Source of the DNA: Myxococcaceae bacterium
Lineage (GTDB): Bacteria > Myxococcota > Myxococcia > Myxococcales > Myxococcaceae
Direction: 5' to 3'
Assembly: GCA_017881265.1 (NCBI GenBank)
Contig: JADGRA010000034.1
Location: forward strand, 1-64,000
DNA: 64,000 nucleotides
Below, one piece after another: positions 34,712 to 43,802 of the stretch. The position numbers and the translations under genes are program-made. Under the pieces are notes generated by a model. The model saw nothing but the letters and a program-made list of their open reading frames with translations. It was not told the DNA's origin and searched no databases. Each line of letters starts with the position of its first letter. Position 1 is the first letter of the stretch.

Positions 34712-36820
34712 TTAGGCGCGGGGACTTGTGTCCATGGCCTCCGCCACCAACTCCGCCACGTCCCGCACCTTGACGTCCTCCCGCCCCGTGTCATTGGCGG
34801 CGTCCCGCAGCATGGTGGCGCAGAAGGGACAGGCCACGGCGACGGTGCCCTTGGCCGGCCCGTGGTAGTCGCCCACCAGGCCCGGCCTGTGGCGGTCGGT
34901 GGCGGAGGGGAAGGCCACGGCCGGGTCGGCGGCATGGGCCAGGGTGAGGGCCGCCTCGTTCATCCGGTTGTGGTTGATGCGCGTGCCCAGATGTTCCTCC
35001 ATCCACATGCGCCCGCCTCCGGCGCCGCAGCAGAAGGACTGCCGGCCACTGCGCTGCATCTCCACCACCTTCAGCCCGGGGATGGCGCCGAGGGCGGCGC
35101 GTGGCGCGTCGTACACGCCGTTGTGCCGGCCCAGGTAGCAGGGGTCGTGGTAGGTGAGCGTCTCGTCCATCACCCGCGACAGCTTGAGGCGCTTGTCGCG
35201 CAGCAGCTCGCTGATGAGCTGGGTGTGGTTGATGACGCGGTAGTGGCCGCCGAAGTCTGGATACTCATTCTTCAGGGTGTTGAAGCAGTGCGGGCACTGG
35301 GTGATGACGGCCCTCACCCCGGCGGCGTTCCACGCCTCGACGTTGCCCTTGGCCAGCGTCTGGTACAGGTATTCATTGCCCAGCCGTCGGGCGCTGTCGC
35401 CATTGCACAGCTCGGCCTTTCCCAGCGTGGCGAAGGACACGCCCGCCTCGCGCAGAATCCGCACCATCGCGCGCGACACCTTCTTCTGCCGGTCGTCGTA
35501 GCTTCCCGCGCAGCCGACGAAGAAGAGGTACTCATACGTCCCGCCGTCGCCCCACGCGGGCAGCTTCAAGTCCGCCGCCCAGGCGTCCCGGCTCTCCTGG
35601 GCCACCCCCCACGGGTTGCCCTGGCGTTCCATGCCCTCGAAGACGCGCTGTACTTCCGGGGGAAAGTCCGCCTCCACCTGGACTTTGTAGCGGCGCATGT
35701 CGATGAGGCGGGGGATGTTTTCGATGAAGACGGGGCAGGCCGTCTCGCACCAGCCGCAGGAGGTGCAGGCCCAGACTGTCTCCGGTTGGAGGATGGCCCC
35801 CACCAGCGGCGGAAACTCGACCGGGGAAGCGGCGCCCAGCGTGACGCCCACCAGCTCCTCCTCGTGGTCCCAGGCCCAGTGCTTCAGGGTCTGGTTGACC
35901 CCCTTGTGGGTGAGGGGCTTGCCGGTGACGTAGGTGGGGCAGTGCGTCTGGCAGCGTCCGCACTCGGTGCAGGAGTAGAGGTCCAGCCCCTGCTTCCAGG
36001 ACAGGTCGCGGAAGGTGCGGACGCCGAAGTCCTCCGCTTCCAGGTTGGGGGTTGTCAGCCGCCCGCTGGGGGTGAGGCGCTGCAAGAAGACGTTGGGCAG
36101 CCCGGTGATGACGTGGAAGTGTTTGCCCAGCGGCAGGAAATTCAAGAAGGCGAGGATGATGCAGAGGTGGGTCCAGAACATCAGCCCACCCACAAACCAC
36201 ACCGCGCCCGGCGGCAGCGCCCCCAGCCCCATCGCCAGCAGCGAGGTGATGGGTTCCTCCGGCCGGAAGGGCTGCGTGGCCAGCACCATGCGCGAGGCGC
36301 CGAAGAGGTACTCGCTCACCATCAGCCCGGCGATGAAGCCGAGGATGAGGAGCGCCTCCCAGGAAGCCGTCAGCCGGTCGGGCTTCACCCAAAGGCGCAG
36401 GTAGAGGAAGTAGCCGACGCCCACCAGGGCCAGAAGCGCCACCAAGTCCTTGGCCAACAGGTAGGCCTGGTAGCCCGCGTCCAGCAGCCGGTGGTCCGTC
36501 CAGAAGGCGTCGCCCGGGTCCGTCAGCGCCACCAGGGCCGTCTCCGAGAAGCCCATGGTGAACAGCATCAGGGTCCGGAGGGCCAGCACGACGAAGGCGG
36601 CGAAGATGAAGACGTGCATGAGGCCCGGGGTGCGTTCCTCCGGGTCCACCATGCGCCGCTGCCCGAAGCCGAAGCGCACAAGGGCCCGGGTGCGTCGCCC
36701 GGGCTGGTCCAGGCGCCAGGCGGGCTTCATCGCGAACAGCGCCGCCGTGCGGCCGTACAGGGTGTGGACGAAGAAGGCCAGGCCGGCGAAGACGAGCAGG
36801 AGTGTGGCGATGAAACTCAT
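34712..36820 (-). CDS. Membrane-anchored HdrD-like Fe-S oxidoreductase
   Basis: 702 residues. The first 235 carry about five TM helices (FIATLLLVFAGLAFFVHTLY; HVFIFAAFVVLALRTLMLF; others near 125, 155 and 210) resembling a NarI-type cytochrome b module. Next are two 4Fe-4S motifs, CTECGRCQTHCP near 285 and CTSCGWCETACP near 350. The C-terminal part is the CCG-domain protein: ELCNGDSARRLGNEYLY (first CCG motif altered to CNG), QCPHCFNTLKNEYPDF, YHDPCYLGRHNGVYD and SFCCGAGGGRMWMEE. This architecture matches quinone-linked oxidoreductases such as the ETF:(menaquinone) oxidoreductase proposed in some bacteria. No etfAB adjoins, so the donor is inference. Confidence 0.85.
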   Translation of the reverse strand: MSFIATLLLVFAGLAFFVHTLYGRTAALFAMKPAWRLDQPGRRTRALVRFGFGQRRMVDPEERTPGLMHVFIFAAFVVLALRTLMLFTMGFSETALVALTDPGDAFWTDHRLLDAGYQAYLLAKDLVALLALVGVGYFLYLRLWVKPDRLTASWEALLILGFIAGLMVSEYLFGASRMVLATQPFRPEEPITSLLAMGLGALPPGAVWFVGGLMFWTHLCIILAFLNFLPLGKHFHVITGLPNVFLQRLTPSGRLTTPNLEAEDFGVRTFRDLSWKQGLDLYSCTECGRCQTHCPTYVTGKPLTHKGVNQTLKHWAWDHEEELVGVTLGAASPVEFPPLVGAILQPETVWACTSCGWCETACPVFIENIPRLIDMRRYKVQVEADFPPEVQRVFEGMERQGNPWGVAQESRDAWAADLKLPAWGDGGTYEYLFFVGCAGSYDDRQKKVSRAMVRILREAGVSFATLGKAELCNGDSARRLGNEYLYQTLAKGNVEAWNAAGVRAVITQCPHCFNTLKNEYPDFGGHYRVINHTQLISELLRDKRLKLSRVMDETLTYHDPCYLGRHNGVYDAPRAALGAIPGLKVVEMQRSGRQSFCCGAGGGRMWMEEHLGTRINHNRMNEAALTLAHAADPAVAFPSATDRHRPGLVGDYHGPAKGTVAVACPFCATMLRDAANDTGREDVKVRDVAELVAEAMDTSPRA

Positions 36821-36893
36821 GGGCGGGGCACGTTAGTGGGGCCACGTCTTTCGGGACAACGCCGAAGGTGCCCGCCCGGTGCACCCGTGCTTT

Positions 36894-37652
36894 CTAGCCT
36901 CCAGTGGCCGGGGCCTCGGCGGGCAACAGCTGCAGCGGCCGGAAGCCGGCGGCGTCGGCGGAGGCCAGCACGTAGCGCACGCCCCCGTGCAGTCCGACGA
37001 AGCCGGCGGAAATGCCTGGCCCGTGCAGGTGCCCGTAGACGCACACCGCCGGGGCGAAGTCCTCGATGAGGGGGGAGAAGGCGGTGGGTACTCCGCCCGC
37101 GTACAGGGGCGGGAAGTGGGTGGCCACCACCCTGGTGAGCTGCGGCTGTCGCCGCAGCAGGCCCCGCGCTTCCTCGAGCGAGCGCGAAAGCCGTGTGGCC
37201 TCGCGCAGCACGTAGTCCGGCGAGGCCGGGACGTCGCCCATCTCTCCTCCGGGCAGCGGCGGGGCCTCGGCCGTCGTCCACAGCCGTGAGCCGGCCAGAA
37301 GGTAGGGCGGGACGGCCAGCGCCGAGCCGTTGTGGAGAAAGCCAACAATGCTGGGGGTGGGGGCGAGCAGCTGCCGCAGCTTGTTGGCTGAGTCCCCCCA
37401 CCAGTAGTCGTGGTTTCCCTTGAGGAGGACCTTCTTGCCGGGCCGCGCCTCTATCCACCCAAGGTCCGCTGCCGCCTCGTGGGGCTTGGTGGCCCAGGAG
37501 ATGTCGCCCACCACCAGCACCAAGTCCTCCGGCCGCACCAGCGCGTCCCAGGCCGCGGCGAGCGGGCCCGGGTGTCCCGTCCAGCCGAAGCGCTCCATGT
37601 CCTTGGCGCGGCTGGACGGCAGGTGCAGGTCACCGATGGCGAAGAGGCGCAT
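36894..37652 (-). CDS. Calcineurin-like metallophosphoesterase (soluble)
   Basis: 252 residues from the ATG at 37652. Motifs of the binuclear-metal phosphoesterase fold are complete: FAIGDLHLPS at the N-terminus, LVLVVGDISWA near 45, VLLKGNHDYWWG near 75, VVATHFPPLY near 175, and VYGHLHGPG near 205. There is no signal peptide or TM segment. The substrate is not predictable from sequence. It lies between the Fe-S oxidoreductase and the RimK-like gene on the same strand, with 50 bases to the latter. Confidence 0.9.
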   Translation of the reverse strand: MRLFAIGDLHLPSSRAKDMERFGWTGHPGPLAAAWDALVRPEDLVLVVGDISWATKPHEAAADLGWIEARPGKKVLLKGNHDYWWGDSANKLRQLLAPTPSIVGFLHNGSALAVPPYLLAGSRLWTTAEAPPLPGGEMGDVPASPDYVLREATRLSRSLEEARGLLRRQPQLTRVVATHFPPLYAGGVPTAFSPLIEDFAPAVCVYGHLHGPGISAGFVGLHGGVRYVLASADAAGFRPLQLLPAEAPATGG

Positions 37653-37702
37653 GGCGGTGCCGCCCACTGTAGCCGCTTGCCTCGAGCCCCGGGGCCCGGC
37701 CC

Positions 37703-38692
37703 CTACAGCCCCGGTCGCCGGGCCGCAGCGTCGTTCTGCGCCCGCGCCACGGCCAGCGCATGGTCGACGATGGCACCGGCGATGTCGACGCCGGTGGCCC
37801 GCTCCAGCCCCTCGAAGCCGGGTGAGGAGTTGACCTCCAACACCTTGGGCCCCTCGCGCGTCTCCAGCATGTCCACGCCGGCCACCTCCAGCCCCACCAG
37901 GCGCGCCGCCGTGACGGCCGCCTCCAGGTAGGAGGGCGGCAGCTTGGCCGCCTTGCCCCGCCCGCCCCGGTGGAGGTTGCTGCGGAACTCGCCGCGCTTG
38001 GCCCGCCGGCGCATGGCGGCCACCACCCGGTCTCCCACCACCATCGCCCGGACGTCCCGCCCCCGGGACTCGGCGATGAATTCCTGAAGGACGATGTCCT
38101 GCCCCAAGTCCGAGAAGGTGGCGAGGATGCCTTCCAGCTCCGGCAACGTGGAGGCGAGCATGACGCCCACCCCTTGGGTGCCGCGGACCAGCTTGACGAT
38201 GGCGGGCAGTCCGCCGACGTCCGCCAGCAGCCGTGGCACGTTGCTCCGGTCCCGGGCCATCACCGTGCGCGGGATGTCCAGGCCGAAGCGGGCGAGCAGC
38301 TGCAGACACCGCAGCTTGTCGCGGCTGCGCGCGATGGGCGCCGCGCCATTCAGCACGGCTACGCCCATCATGTCGAACTGGCTCACCACCGCCAGGCCGT
38401 AGCCGGTGATGGAGGCACCGATGCGGGGGATGACGACGTGCACGTTGCGCAGCGCAACGCCCCGGTACGTCATGCGCGGCTCGCCGCGGGAGAGGATGAG
38501 GTTGCAGCGCAAGGTGTCCAGGACGAGGGGCCGGTGGTGCCGCGCCTTCACCGCCTCCACCAGGCGGCGGGTGGAGTAGAGCGAACGCTTCCTGCTGAGG
38601 ATGGCCACCACCTTGGCGTCCACGGGCCCGGCGGGCGAGCGCCGGAGCGTCACCGCCGGGCGCGCCTTCTTGCTTCGCTTCGATGGAGGCAC
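37703..38692 (-). CDS. rimK: RimK-family ATP-grasp ligase
   Basis: 329 residues. After a basic N-terminal extension of about 25 residues (SKRSKKARP) comes the RimK core: VVAILSRKRSLYSTRRLVEA, HVVIPRIGASITGYGLAVVS with QFDMMGVAVLNGAAPIARSR, the ATP-grasp segment PAIVKLVRGTQGVGVMLA, DIVLQEFI, RDVRAMVVGDRVVAAMRR, and the metal-binding VLEVNSSPGFEGLERATGVD. RimK adds glutamates to ribosomal protein S6; relatives act on other peptides. The name follows overall similarity. The exact acceptor in this organism is unproven. Confidence 0.85.
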   Translation of the reverse strand: MPPSKRSKKARPAVTLRRSPAGPVDAKVVAILSRKRSLYSTRRLVEAVKARHHRPLVLDTLRCNLILSRGEPRMTYRGVALRNVHVVIPRIGASITGYGLAVVSQFDMMGVAVLNGAAPIARSRDKLRCLQLLARFGLDIPRTVMARDRSNVPRLLADVGGLPAIVKLVRGTQGVGVMLASTLPELEGILATFSDLGQDIVLQEFIAESRGRDVRAMVVGDRVVAAMRRRAKRGEFRSNLHRGGRGKAAKLPPSYLEAAVTAARLVGLEVAGVDMLETREGPKVLEVNSSPGFEGLERATGVDIAGAIVDHALAVARAQNDAAARRPGL

Positions 38693-38801
38693 GGCGAGCG
38701 GTTCCCCCCCCGGGGGGAGGCGGGGGCGCGGGAAGCTACCATGGCCGCTGCCTTTATTGCCCCCTCCGGCCGCCGCGTGCTAGCCGCTTGCACTAGACAC
38801 C

Positions 38802-41738
38802 ATGGGTGACGCCGAGGAGCCGCGCGACTGGAAGCACACGCTGAACCTTCCGCGGACGGACTTCCCGATGAAGGGGAACCTCCAGGCGCTGGAGCCCCGG
38901 ATGCTCGCCCGGTGGCAGGAGGAAGGCACCTGGGCGGCCCTGCTGGCGGGCAATGCGGGCCGGCCGCGCTTTCTCTTCCACGACGGCCCCCCTTACGCCA
39001 ACGGCCACATCCACGCCGGCACTGCGCTCAACAACGTCCTGAAGGACTTCGTAGTGAAGGCGCAGAACATGTCGGGGCGTCTGTGCGACTTCATCCCCGG
39101 CTGGGATTGCCACGGCCTGCCCATCGAGCGGGCGGTAGAGAAGCGGCTGAAGGAGGAGAAGGTCGACCGCCGCACCCTGGCCCGGGAGGACTTCCTTCTG
39201 CGCTGCCGGGCCTACGCCCAGGAATTCATCGACATCCAGCGCAGTGAATTGCGGCGCCTCGGCCTCTTCGCCGACTGGGACACGCCCTACACCACGCTCG
39301 CCTTCGGCTACGAGGCGCAGGAGATTCGCGAGCTGGCGGCGGTGGCCCGCCACGGTCTGCTCTTCCGGAAGAAGAAGGCGGTGTACTGGTGCGTCACCGA
39401 CCAAACCGCGCTGGCCGAAGCGGACATCGAATACGCCGACCACGAAAGCCCCTCCATCTACGTCGCCTTCCGCACCGAGGCGGCCCACGGGCCACTCGGC
39501 AAGCACGAGCGGCCGGAGGCGCTGGCCGAGGCGTTCTCCTTCCTAAACGGGCGCGCGGTGGACCTGGCCATCTGGACCACCACCCCCTGGACGCTGCCGG
39601 CCAACCTGGCGGTCGCCGTCCACCCGGACTTGGACTACGTCTTCTACGACTTGGGGCCCCGGGTGGTGGTGGCGGCCAAGGACTTGCTGCCCCGTCTGCT
39701 CGCCGAGATTGCGCCCGAGCAGCTGGAAGTACGCACGCTGAAGGCGCAAGGCGCACAGGTGAGTGCGGCGGCCATGGTCGAACCGTCGCGCATCCTCGGC
39801 TACGCCGCCGGGAGGGACTTGGAGGGCTTCGCCTACCGGCACCCCTTCGCCCCGCGGCAGGGCTTCGTGGTGCTGGGCGAGCACGTCACCCTGGAACAAG
39901 GTACGGGCCTGGTGCACACCGCGCCCGGGCACGGGGCGGAGGACTACGCCGTCGGAGAGGCGTACGGGCTGGAGGCCTACAACCCCGTCTTGGCCGACGG
40001 TCGCTTCGACGACACCGTCCAGCCGCCGTCGCTGCAGGGCGTCCGCGTCTTTGACGCCAACCCGGCCATTGTCCAGCTGCTGTTGGAGAAGGGCGTGCTG
40101 CTCAACCGGGCCGGCGAATCCGTCGTCCACAGCTACCCCCACTGCGACCGCTGCAAGAATCCCGTCATCTTCCGGGCCACCCCCCAGTGGTTCGTCAGCC
40201 TGGACCGAGCGCTGGACGGCGAGCAGGGCCCCTCCCTGCGCGCCCGGGCGCTGCAGCAGGTGGACGAGGCGGTGGAGTGGATTCCGGACTGGGGCAAGCA
40301 GCGCATCCGCGGCATGCTGGAGAACCGGCCGGACTGGACGCTGAGCCGGCAGCGCACTTGGGGCGTGCCCATCCCGGTGGCCCTGTGCGCCTCCTGCGGC
40401 GAGGGACTGGTCAGCCCGGCGTTGATGGAGAAGGTGGCCGAGGCCGTCGCGCAGGAGGGCGCCGGGGCCTGGTACCGCCTCCCCCTGGCCGCCTTCCTGC
40501 CGGAGCCCCCGCCATGCGCGTCCTGTGGCGGCCGCCGCTGGAGCAAGGGCACCGACATCCTCGATGTCTGGTTCGACTCGGCCTGCTCCTTCGCGGTGGT
40601 GATGGAGCCGCGCTACGGCCCGGGGCCGGTGGACCTCTACCTGGAGGGGTCCGACCAGCACCGGGGCTGGTTCCATAGCTCGCTGCTGGTGAGTGTGGCG
40701 ACGCGCGACCGGGCGCCCTACCGGCGCGTCCTCACCCACGGCTTCGTCGTCGACGGCGAGGGCCGGAAGATGTCGAAGAGTCTCGGCAACGTCGTCGCCC
40801 CGGAGAAAATCATCTCCCAGTACGGGGCGGAGCTGCTGCGGCTGTGGGTGGCCTCGAGCGACTACCGCGACGACATTCGCCTCTCCGACGGCATCCTGAA
40901 GAGTCTGGCCGAGGGGTACCGGAAAATCCGCAACACCCTGCGCTACGCGCTCAGCAACCTGGCCGACTTCGACCCGGCCCGCGACGCGGTGCCCGACGCC
41001 CAGCTGCTGCCGCTGGATGGCTGGGCCAAGGGCCGGCTGGAGGAGCTGGTGGCGCGCGTCCGCCGCGCCTACGACGCCTATGAATTTCATCTCGTCTACC
41101 ACGCGGTGGTGGACTTCTGCGGCAATGACCTGAGCGCCCTGTACTTCGACATCTCCAAGGACCGCCTCTACACCTGGAAGACGGCCGGGCTGCCGCGCCG
41201 CAGTGGCCAGACGGTGCTGTACCGCGTGGCTTCCGACCTGCTGCGGCTGCTGGCGCCGGTGATGTCCTTCACCGCCGAGGAGGCGTGGGCCTTTCTGCCC
41301 GCCGCCCCCACGCGCAGCGTCTTTCTGGCCGGCTTCCCCGACGTGCAGGGCCGCATGCCGGCCGAGCTAGGCGAGCGCTTCGAGCGGCTGTTCGCCATTC
41401 GCTCGGTGGTGCAGAAGCAGCTCGAGGTAGCCCGCAGGGACAAGGTCATCGGCGCCTCGCTCGAGGCGCAGGTGCTTCTGTACCCGGCGGAGGCGGACCG
41501 GGAATTCCTCGGCCGGCACCTGGCCGAGTTGCCCGGCCTCTTCATCGTCAGCCAAGTGCAGTTGCTGGACGCGCCGAGCGAGCGGCTGCAGCAGGTGCCC
41601 GCGGGCAGCCACTTCGAGACGCTGGGCGTGGAGGTCCGGCCGGCCGACGGGGCGAAGTGCCCGCGCTGCTGGACGTATGCGGTGGAGGTGGCCTCCGGGG
41701 CCGCCGTGTGCGCCAAGTGCCAGGCTGCGCTCGGCTGA
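38802..41738 (+). CDS. ileS: Isoleucyl-tRNA synthetase
   Basis: 978 residues. HIGH-type motif in FHDGPPYANGHIHAGTALNN near 60-80, the editing domain (TTTPWTLPANLAVAVHPDLD, then GTGLVHTAPGHGAEDY), the KMSKS loop GRKMSKSLGNVVAPEKI near 650, the anticodon-binding helical region, and a C-terminal zinc finger CPRCWTYAVEVASG followed by CAKCQ. The zinc finger and sequence point to the bacterial type (IleRS1). lspA follows, as in many proteobacteria. Confidence 0.98.
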   Translation: MGDAEEPRDWKHTLNLPRTDFPMKGNLQALEPRMLARWQEEGTWAALLAGNAGRPRFLFHDGPPYANGHIHAGTALNNVLKDFVVKAQNMSGRLCDFIPGWDCHGLPIERAVEKRLKEEKVDRRTLAREDFLLRCRAYAQEFIDIQRSELRRLGLFADWDTPYTTLAFGYEAQEIRELAAVARHGLLFRKKKAVYWCVTDQTALAEADIEYADHESPSIYVAFRTEAAHGPLGKHERPEALAEAFSFLNGRAVDLAIWTTTPWTLPANLAVAVHPDLDYVFYDLGPRVVVAAKDLLPRLLAEIAPEQLEVRTLKAQGAQVSAAAMVEPSRILGYAAGRDLEGFAYRHPFAPRQGFVVLGEHVTLEQGTGLVHTAPGHGAEDYAVGEAYGLEAYNPVLADGRFDDTVQPPSLQGVRVFDANPAIVQLLLEKGVLLNRAGESVVHSYPHCDRCKNPVIFRATPQWFVSLDRALDGEQGPSLRARALQQVDEAVEWIPDWGKQRIRGMLENRPDWTLSRQRTWGVPIPVALCASCGEGLVSPALMEKVAEAVAQEGAGAWYRLPLAAFLPEPPPCASCGGRRWSKGTDILDVWFDSACSFAVVMEPRYGPGPVDLYLEGSDQHRGWFHSSLLVSVATRDRAPYRRVLTHGFVVDGEGRKMSKSLGNVVAPEKIISQYGAELLRLWVASSDYRDDIRLSDGILKSLAEGYRKIRNTLRYALSNLADFDPARDAVPDAQLLPLDGWAKGRLEELVARVRRAYDAYEFHLVYHAVVDFCGNDLSALYFDISKDRLYTWKTAGLPRRSGQTVLYRVASDLLRLLAPVMSFTAEEAWAFLPAAPTRSVFLAGFPDVQGRMPAELGERFERLFAIRSVVQKQLEVARRDKVIGASLEAQVLLYPAEADREFLGRHLAELPGLFIVSQVQLLDAPSERLQQVPAGSHFETLGVEVRPADGAKCPRCWTYAVEVASGAAVCAKCQAALG

Positions 41739-41750
41739 CCGAGCGGAGCC

Positions 41751-42377
41751 GTGGTAAGGCCCCCGGCTGTGAAGAAGAAGCTGACCATGCTGTTTGCCAT
41801 CGCCCTGGCCGTGGTGGTGGTCGACCAAGCGGTGAAGTTCTGGATGGTGGGCGAGCTCACCAGCCGCTTTGACGGACTGCAGACGGTGGGGGCCCGGCTC
41901 CAGGCCCTCTACGGCGTGCCCCCGCCCGAGGGCTTCGACGGGCTGCACTACCGGCCCAAGCGCTCCTTCACGCTGAGCGCGGACTATTTACGCATCCGCT
42001 ACGCGGAGAACACCGGCGCGGCCTTTGGCCTGTTCCGGACGCTGCCTCCGCCGGCGCGCGGGCTCCTCTTTCACCTGGTGTCCCTCGGCGCCGTGGTGCT
42101 CATCACGGTGTACTACCTGCGTCTTTCCAGCACCGCACCCGAGGAGCGCTTCGCGCGCATCGGCCTTCCGCTGGTGCTGGGGGGGGCCTTGGGCAACTAC
42201 CTGGACCGGCTGGCGCGGGGCTTCGTCATCGACTTCATCGAAGCCCACTGGCACGACCGGGCCACCTGGCCGTCCTTCAACGTGGCCGACAGCTGCATCG
42301 TGGTGGGGGTGGGGCTTTTGCTTCTCGACGGACTGTTGCGCCGAGAGAGCAAGGTCGAGGTGTCCCCCGGCAGCTGA
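41751..42377 (+). CDS. lspA: Lipoprotein signal peptidase (signal peptidase II)
   Basis: 208 residues from a GTG at 41751 with a CGGAG site; a second GTG at 41769 is possible. Four TM helices. The catalytic Asp pair lies in LGGALGNYLDRLARGFVIDF near 145 and PSFNVADSCIVVGVGLLLL near 180. The segment RIRYAENTGAAFGLFR is the conserved substrate-side loop. It cuts the signal peptide of diacylglyceryl-modified prolipoproteins in the inner membrane. A periplasmic loop of about 40 residues (LTSRFDGLQTVGARLQALYG onwards) makes it longer than E. coli LspA. It sits 12 bases after ileS and before lgt. Confidence 0.93.
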   Translation: MVRPPAVKKKLTMLFAIALAVVVVDQAVKFWMVGELTSRFDGLQTVGARLQALYGVPPPEGFDGLHYRPKRSFTLSADYLRIRYAENTGAAFGLFRTLPPPARGLLFHLVSLGAVVLITVYYLRLSSTAPEERFARIGLPLVLGGALGNYLDRLARGFVIDFIEAHWHDRATWPSFNVADSCIVVGVGLLLLDGLLRRESKVEVSPGS

Positions 42378-42431
42378 GCGGGCAGCCCCCGCGCCTGGGC
42401 GCGGCGTGTGTTAGGAATTCGCCCCACAGCC

Positions 42432-43733
42432 ATGCTTCCCGTCCTCTTCGACATCCACTTTGAGACGCCCACGTCCTGGGCCGTGCTGTACGTCCTCGGC
42501 ATCCTCGTCATTGCCTACGGCGCCTGGGCGGGCTGGCGGAGCGCCGTTGGCCCCGTCAACCCGAAGACTGGGGCCCCGGCGGTGGCCACGGACAAGGAAC
42601 GGGCGAACCGGGCGTTGACGTATGCCGCCATCTTCGCCGTCTTCGTCCGCTTTGGCCTGTACTACGCGCTGCCGGCGCAGGCCTTCCTGGGCAAGCGGGG
42701 CCAGGGCTTCCCGCTGCACACCTACGGGCTGCTCCTCATGACGGCGTTCCTGGTGGGCGCCGCCGTGTGCGGGCGTCTGGCGGAACGCGAGTGGCCGGGC
42801 GAGGAGGGCAAGCGCAAGCGGGACCAGATGCAGGACCTCGCGCTGTGGGCCCTCATCGGAAGCTTCGTCGGCAGCCGCATCCTCTTCATGCTGGTGAACT
42901 GGCAGGACACCGTGGCGGCCGTCCCGACGCTGCTCCAGGACTTTCCCGTCCGCCTGGTGGACTGGCTCTTCGGTGGCCTCGTCTTCTACGGTGGGCTCCT
43001 CGGGGCGATGGGGACCTCCTGGTGGTTTGCCCGCAAGCACAACATCTCCTTCCTGCGCATGTCCGACGTCGCCATCCCCAGCGTGTCCCTGGGCCAAGCC
43101 ATTGGCCGGCTGGGGTGCTTCAGTGCCGGCTGCTGCTGGGGGCGTCCGGCGGCGCACGTGCCCTGGGCGGTGCATTTCCCCGGAGGCTCCCTGGCCCGCG
43201 ACGTGGTGGGCCGGCTGACGCACACCGCCGCCCTCGCGTTCACCTCGGAGGCCAACGACACGCGCCGCTGGGTGGTGGAGTCGACCGGGGAGATTCTGCG
43301 CCAGCCCAAGCCGGGCGCCATCCTGCTCAGCCAGTGGGTGGCGGAGCACGGGACGACGCTGCCCCTGCACCCCACCCAGCTGTACGAGTCCATCGGTCAG
43401 CTGGCGCTCTTCGCGCTGCTGATTGTCGCCCGGCGCTATAAGCGCTTTCACGGAGAGATTCTTGCCCTGTGGCTGATGGCCTACGCCGTGCTGCGCACGA
43501 CGGTGGAGTTGTTCCGGGGGGACCTGGAACGGGGCACCCTGCACGGCTTCCTCGAGTCCTTCGGGCTGGAGGGCCTGTCGGCCAAGTTCCCACCCGAGGC
43601 CTGGTACAACCTGTCCACCAGTCAATTCATCTCCATCGGCCTGTTTGCCGCCGGGGCGGCGCTGATGGTGCGGGGCCGCCGCGGGCTGCAGCCGCTGCCG
43701 CCCTTGCCGACCGCCGTGCCCGCCGCCGCCTAA
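42432..43733 (+). CDS. lgt: Prolipoprotein diacylglyceryl transferase
   Basis: 433 residues from the ATG at 42432, against about 290 in E. coli. Key Lgt parts are PLHTYGLLLMTAFLVGAAVC, FGGLVFYGGLLGAMGTSWWF, the signature region IGRLGCFSAGCCWGRP (the usual GRxGNFINGE form is altered), LHPTQLYESIGQLALFALL and YAVLRTTVELFRGD. The extra length is in a 90-residue N-terminal region with one more TM helix and a loop between the signature and HPTQLYE. Lgt transfers diacylglycerol from phosphatidylglycerol to the lipobox Cys, the step before LspA, its upstream neighbour. The longer CCWG form is typical of some delta-type bacteria. Confidence 0.9.
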   Translation: MLPVLFDIHFETPTSWAVLYVLGILVIAYGAWAGWRSAVGPVNPKTGAPAVATDKERANRALTYAAIFAVFVRFGLYYALPAQAFLGKRGQGFPLHTYGLLLMTAFLVGAAVCGRLAEREWPGEEGKRKRDQMQDLALWALIGSFVGSRILFMLVNWQDTVAAVPTLLQDFPVRLVDWLFGGLVFYGGLLGAMGTSWWFARKHNISFLRMSDVAIPSVSLGQAIGRLGCFSAGCCWGRPAAHVPWAVHFPGGSLARDVVGRLTHTAALAFTSEANDTRRWVVESTGEILRQPKPGAILLSQWVAEHGTTLPLHPTQLYESIGQLALFALLIVARRYKRFHGEILALWLMAYAVLRTTVELFRGDLERGTLHGFLESFGLEGLSAKFPPEAWYNLSTSQFISIGLFAAGAALMVRGRRGLQPLPPLPTAVPAAA

Positions 43734-43802
43734 GTCCATCGCAGGGCCCGTGGTAGCCTCACGGCCCAAGGCCAGCGCCCCCCGAGAAGAGGAGAGTTCC
43801 CG

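Noticed and set aside
34862-37069. 735-codon plus-strand frame opposite the Fe-S oxidoreductase
   Set aside because: Composition typical of a reverse frame of GC-rich DNA; the minus strand encodes clear Fe-S and TM motifs.
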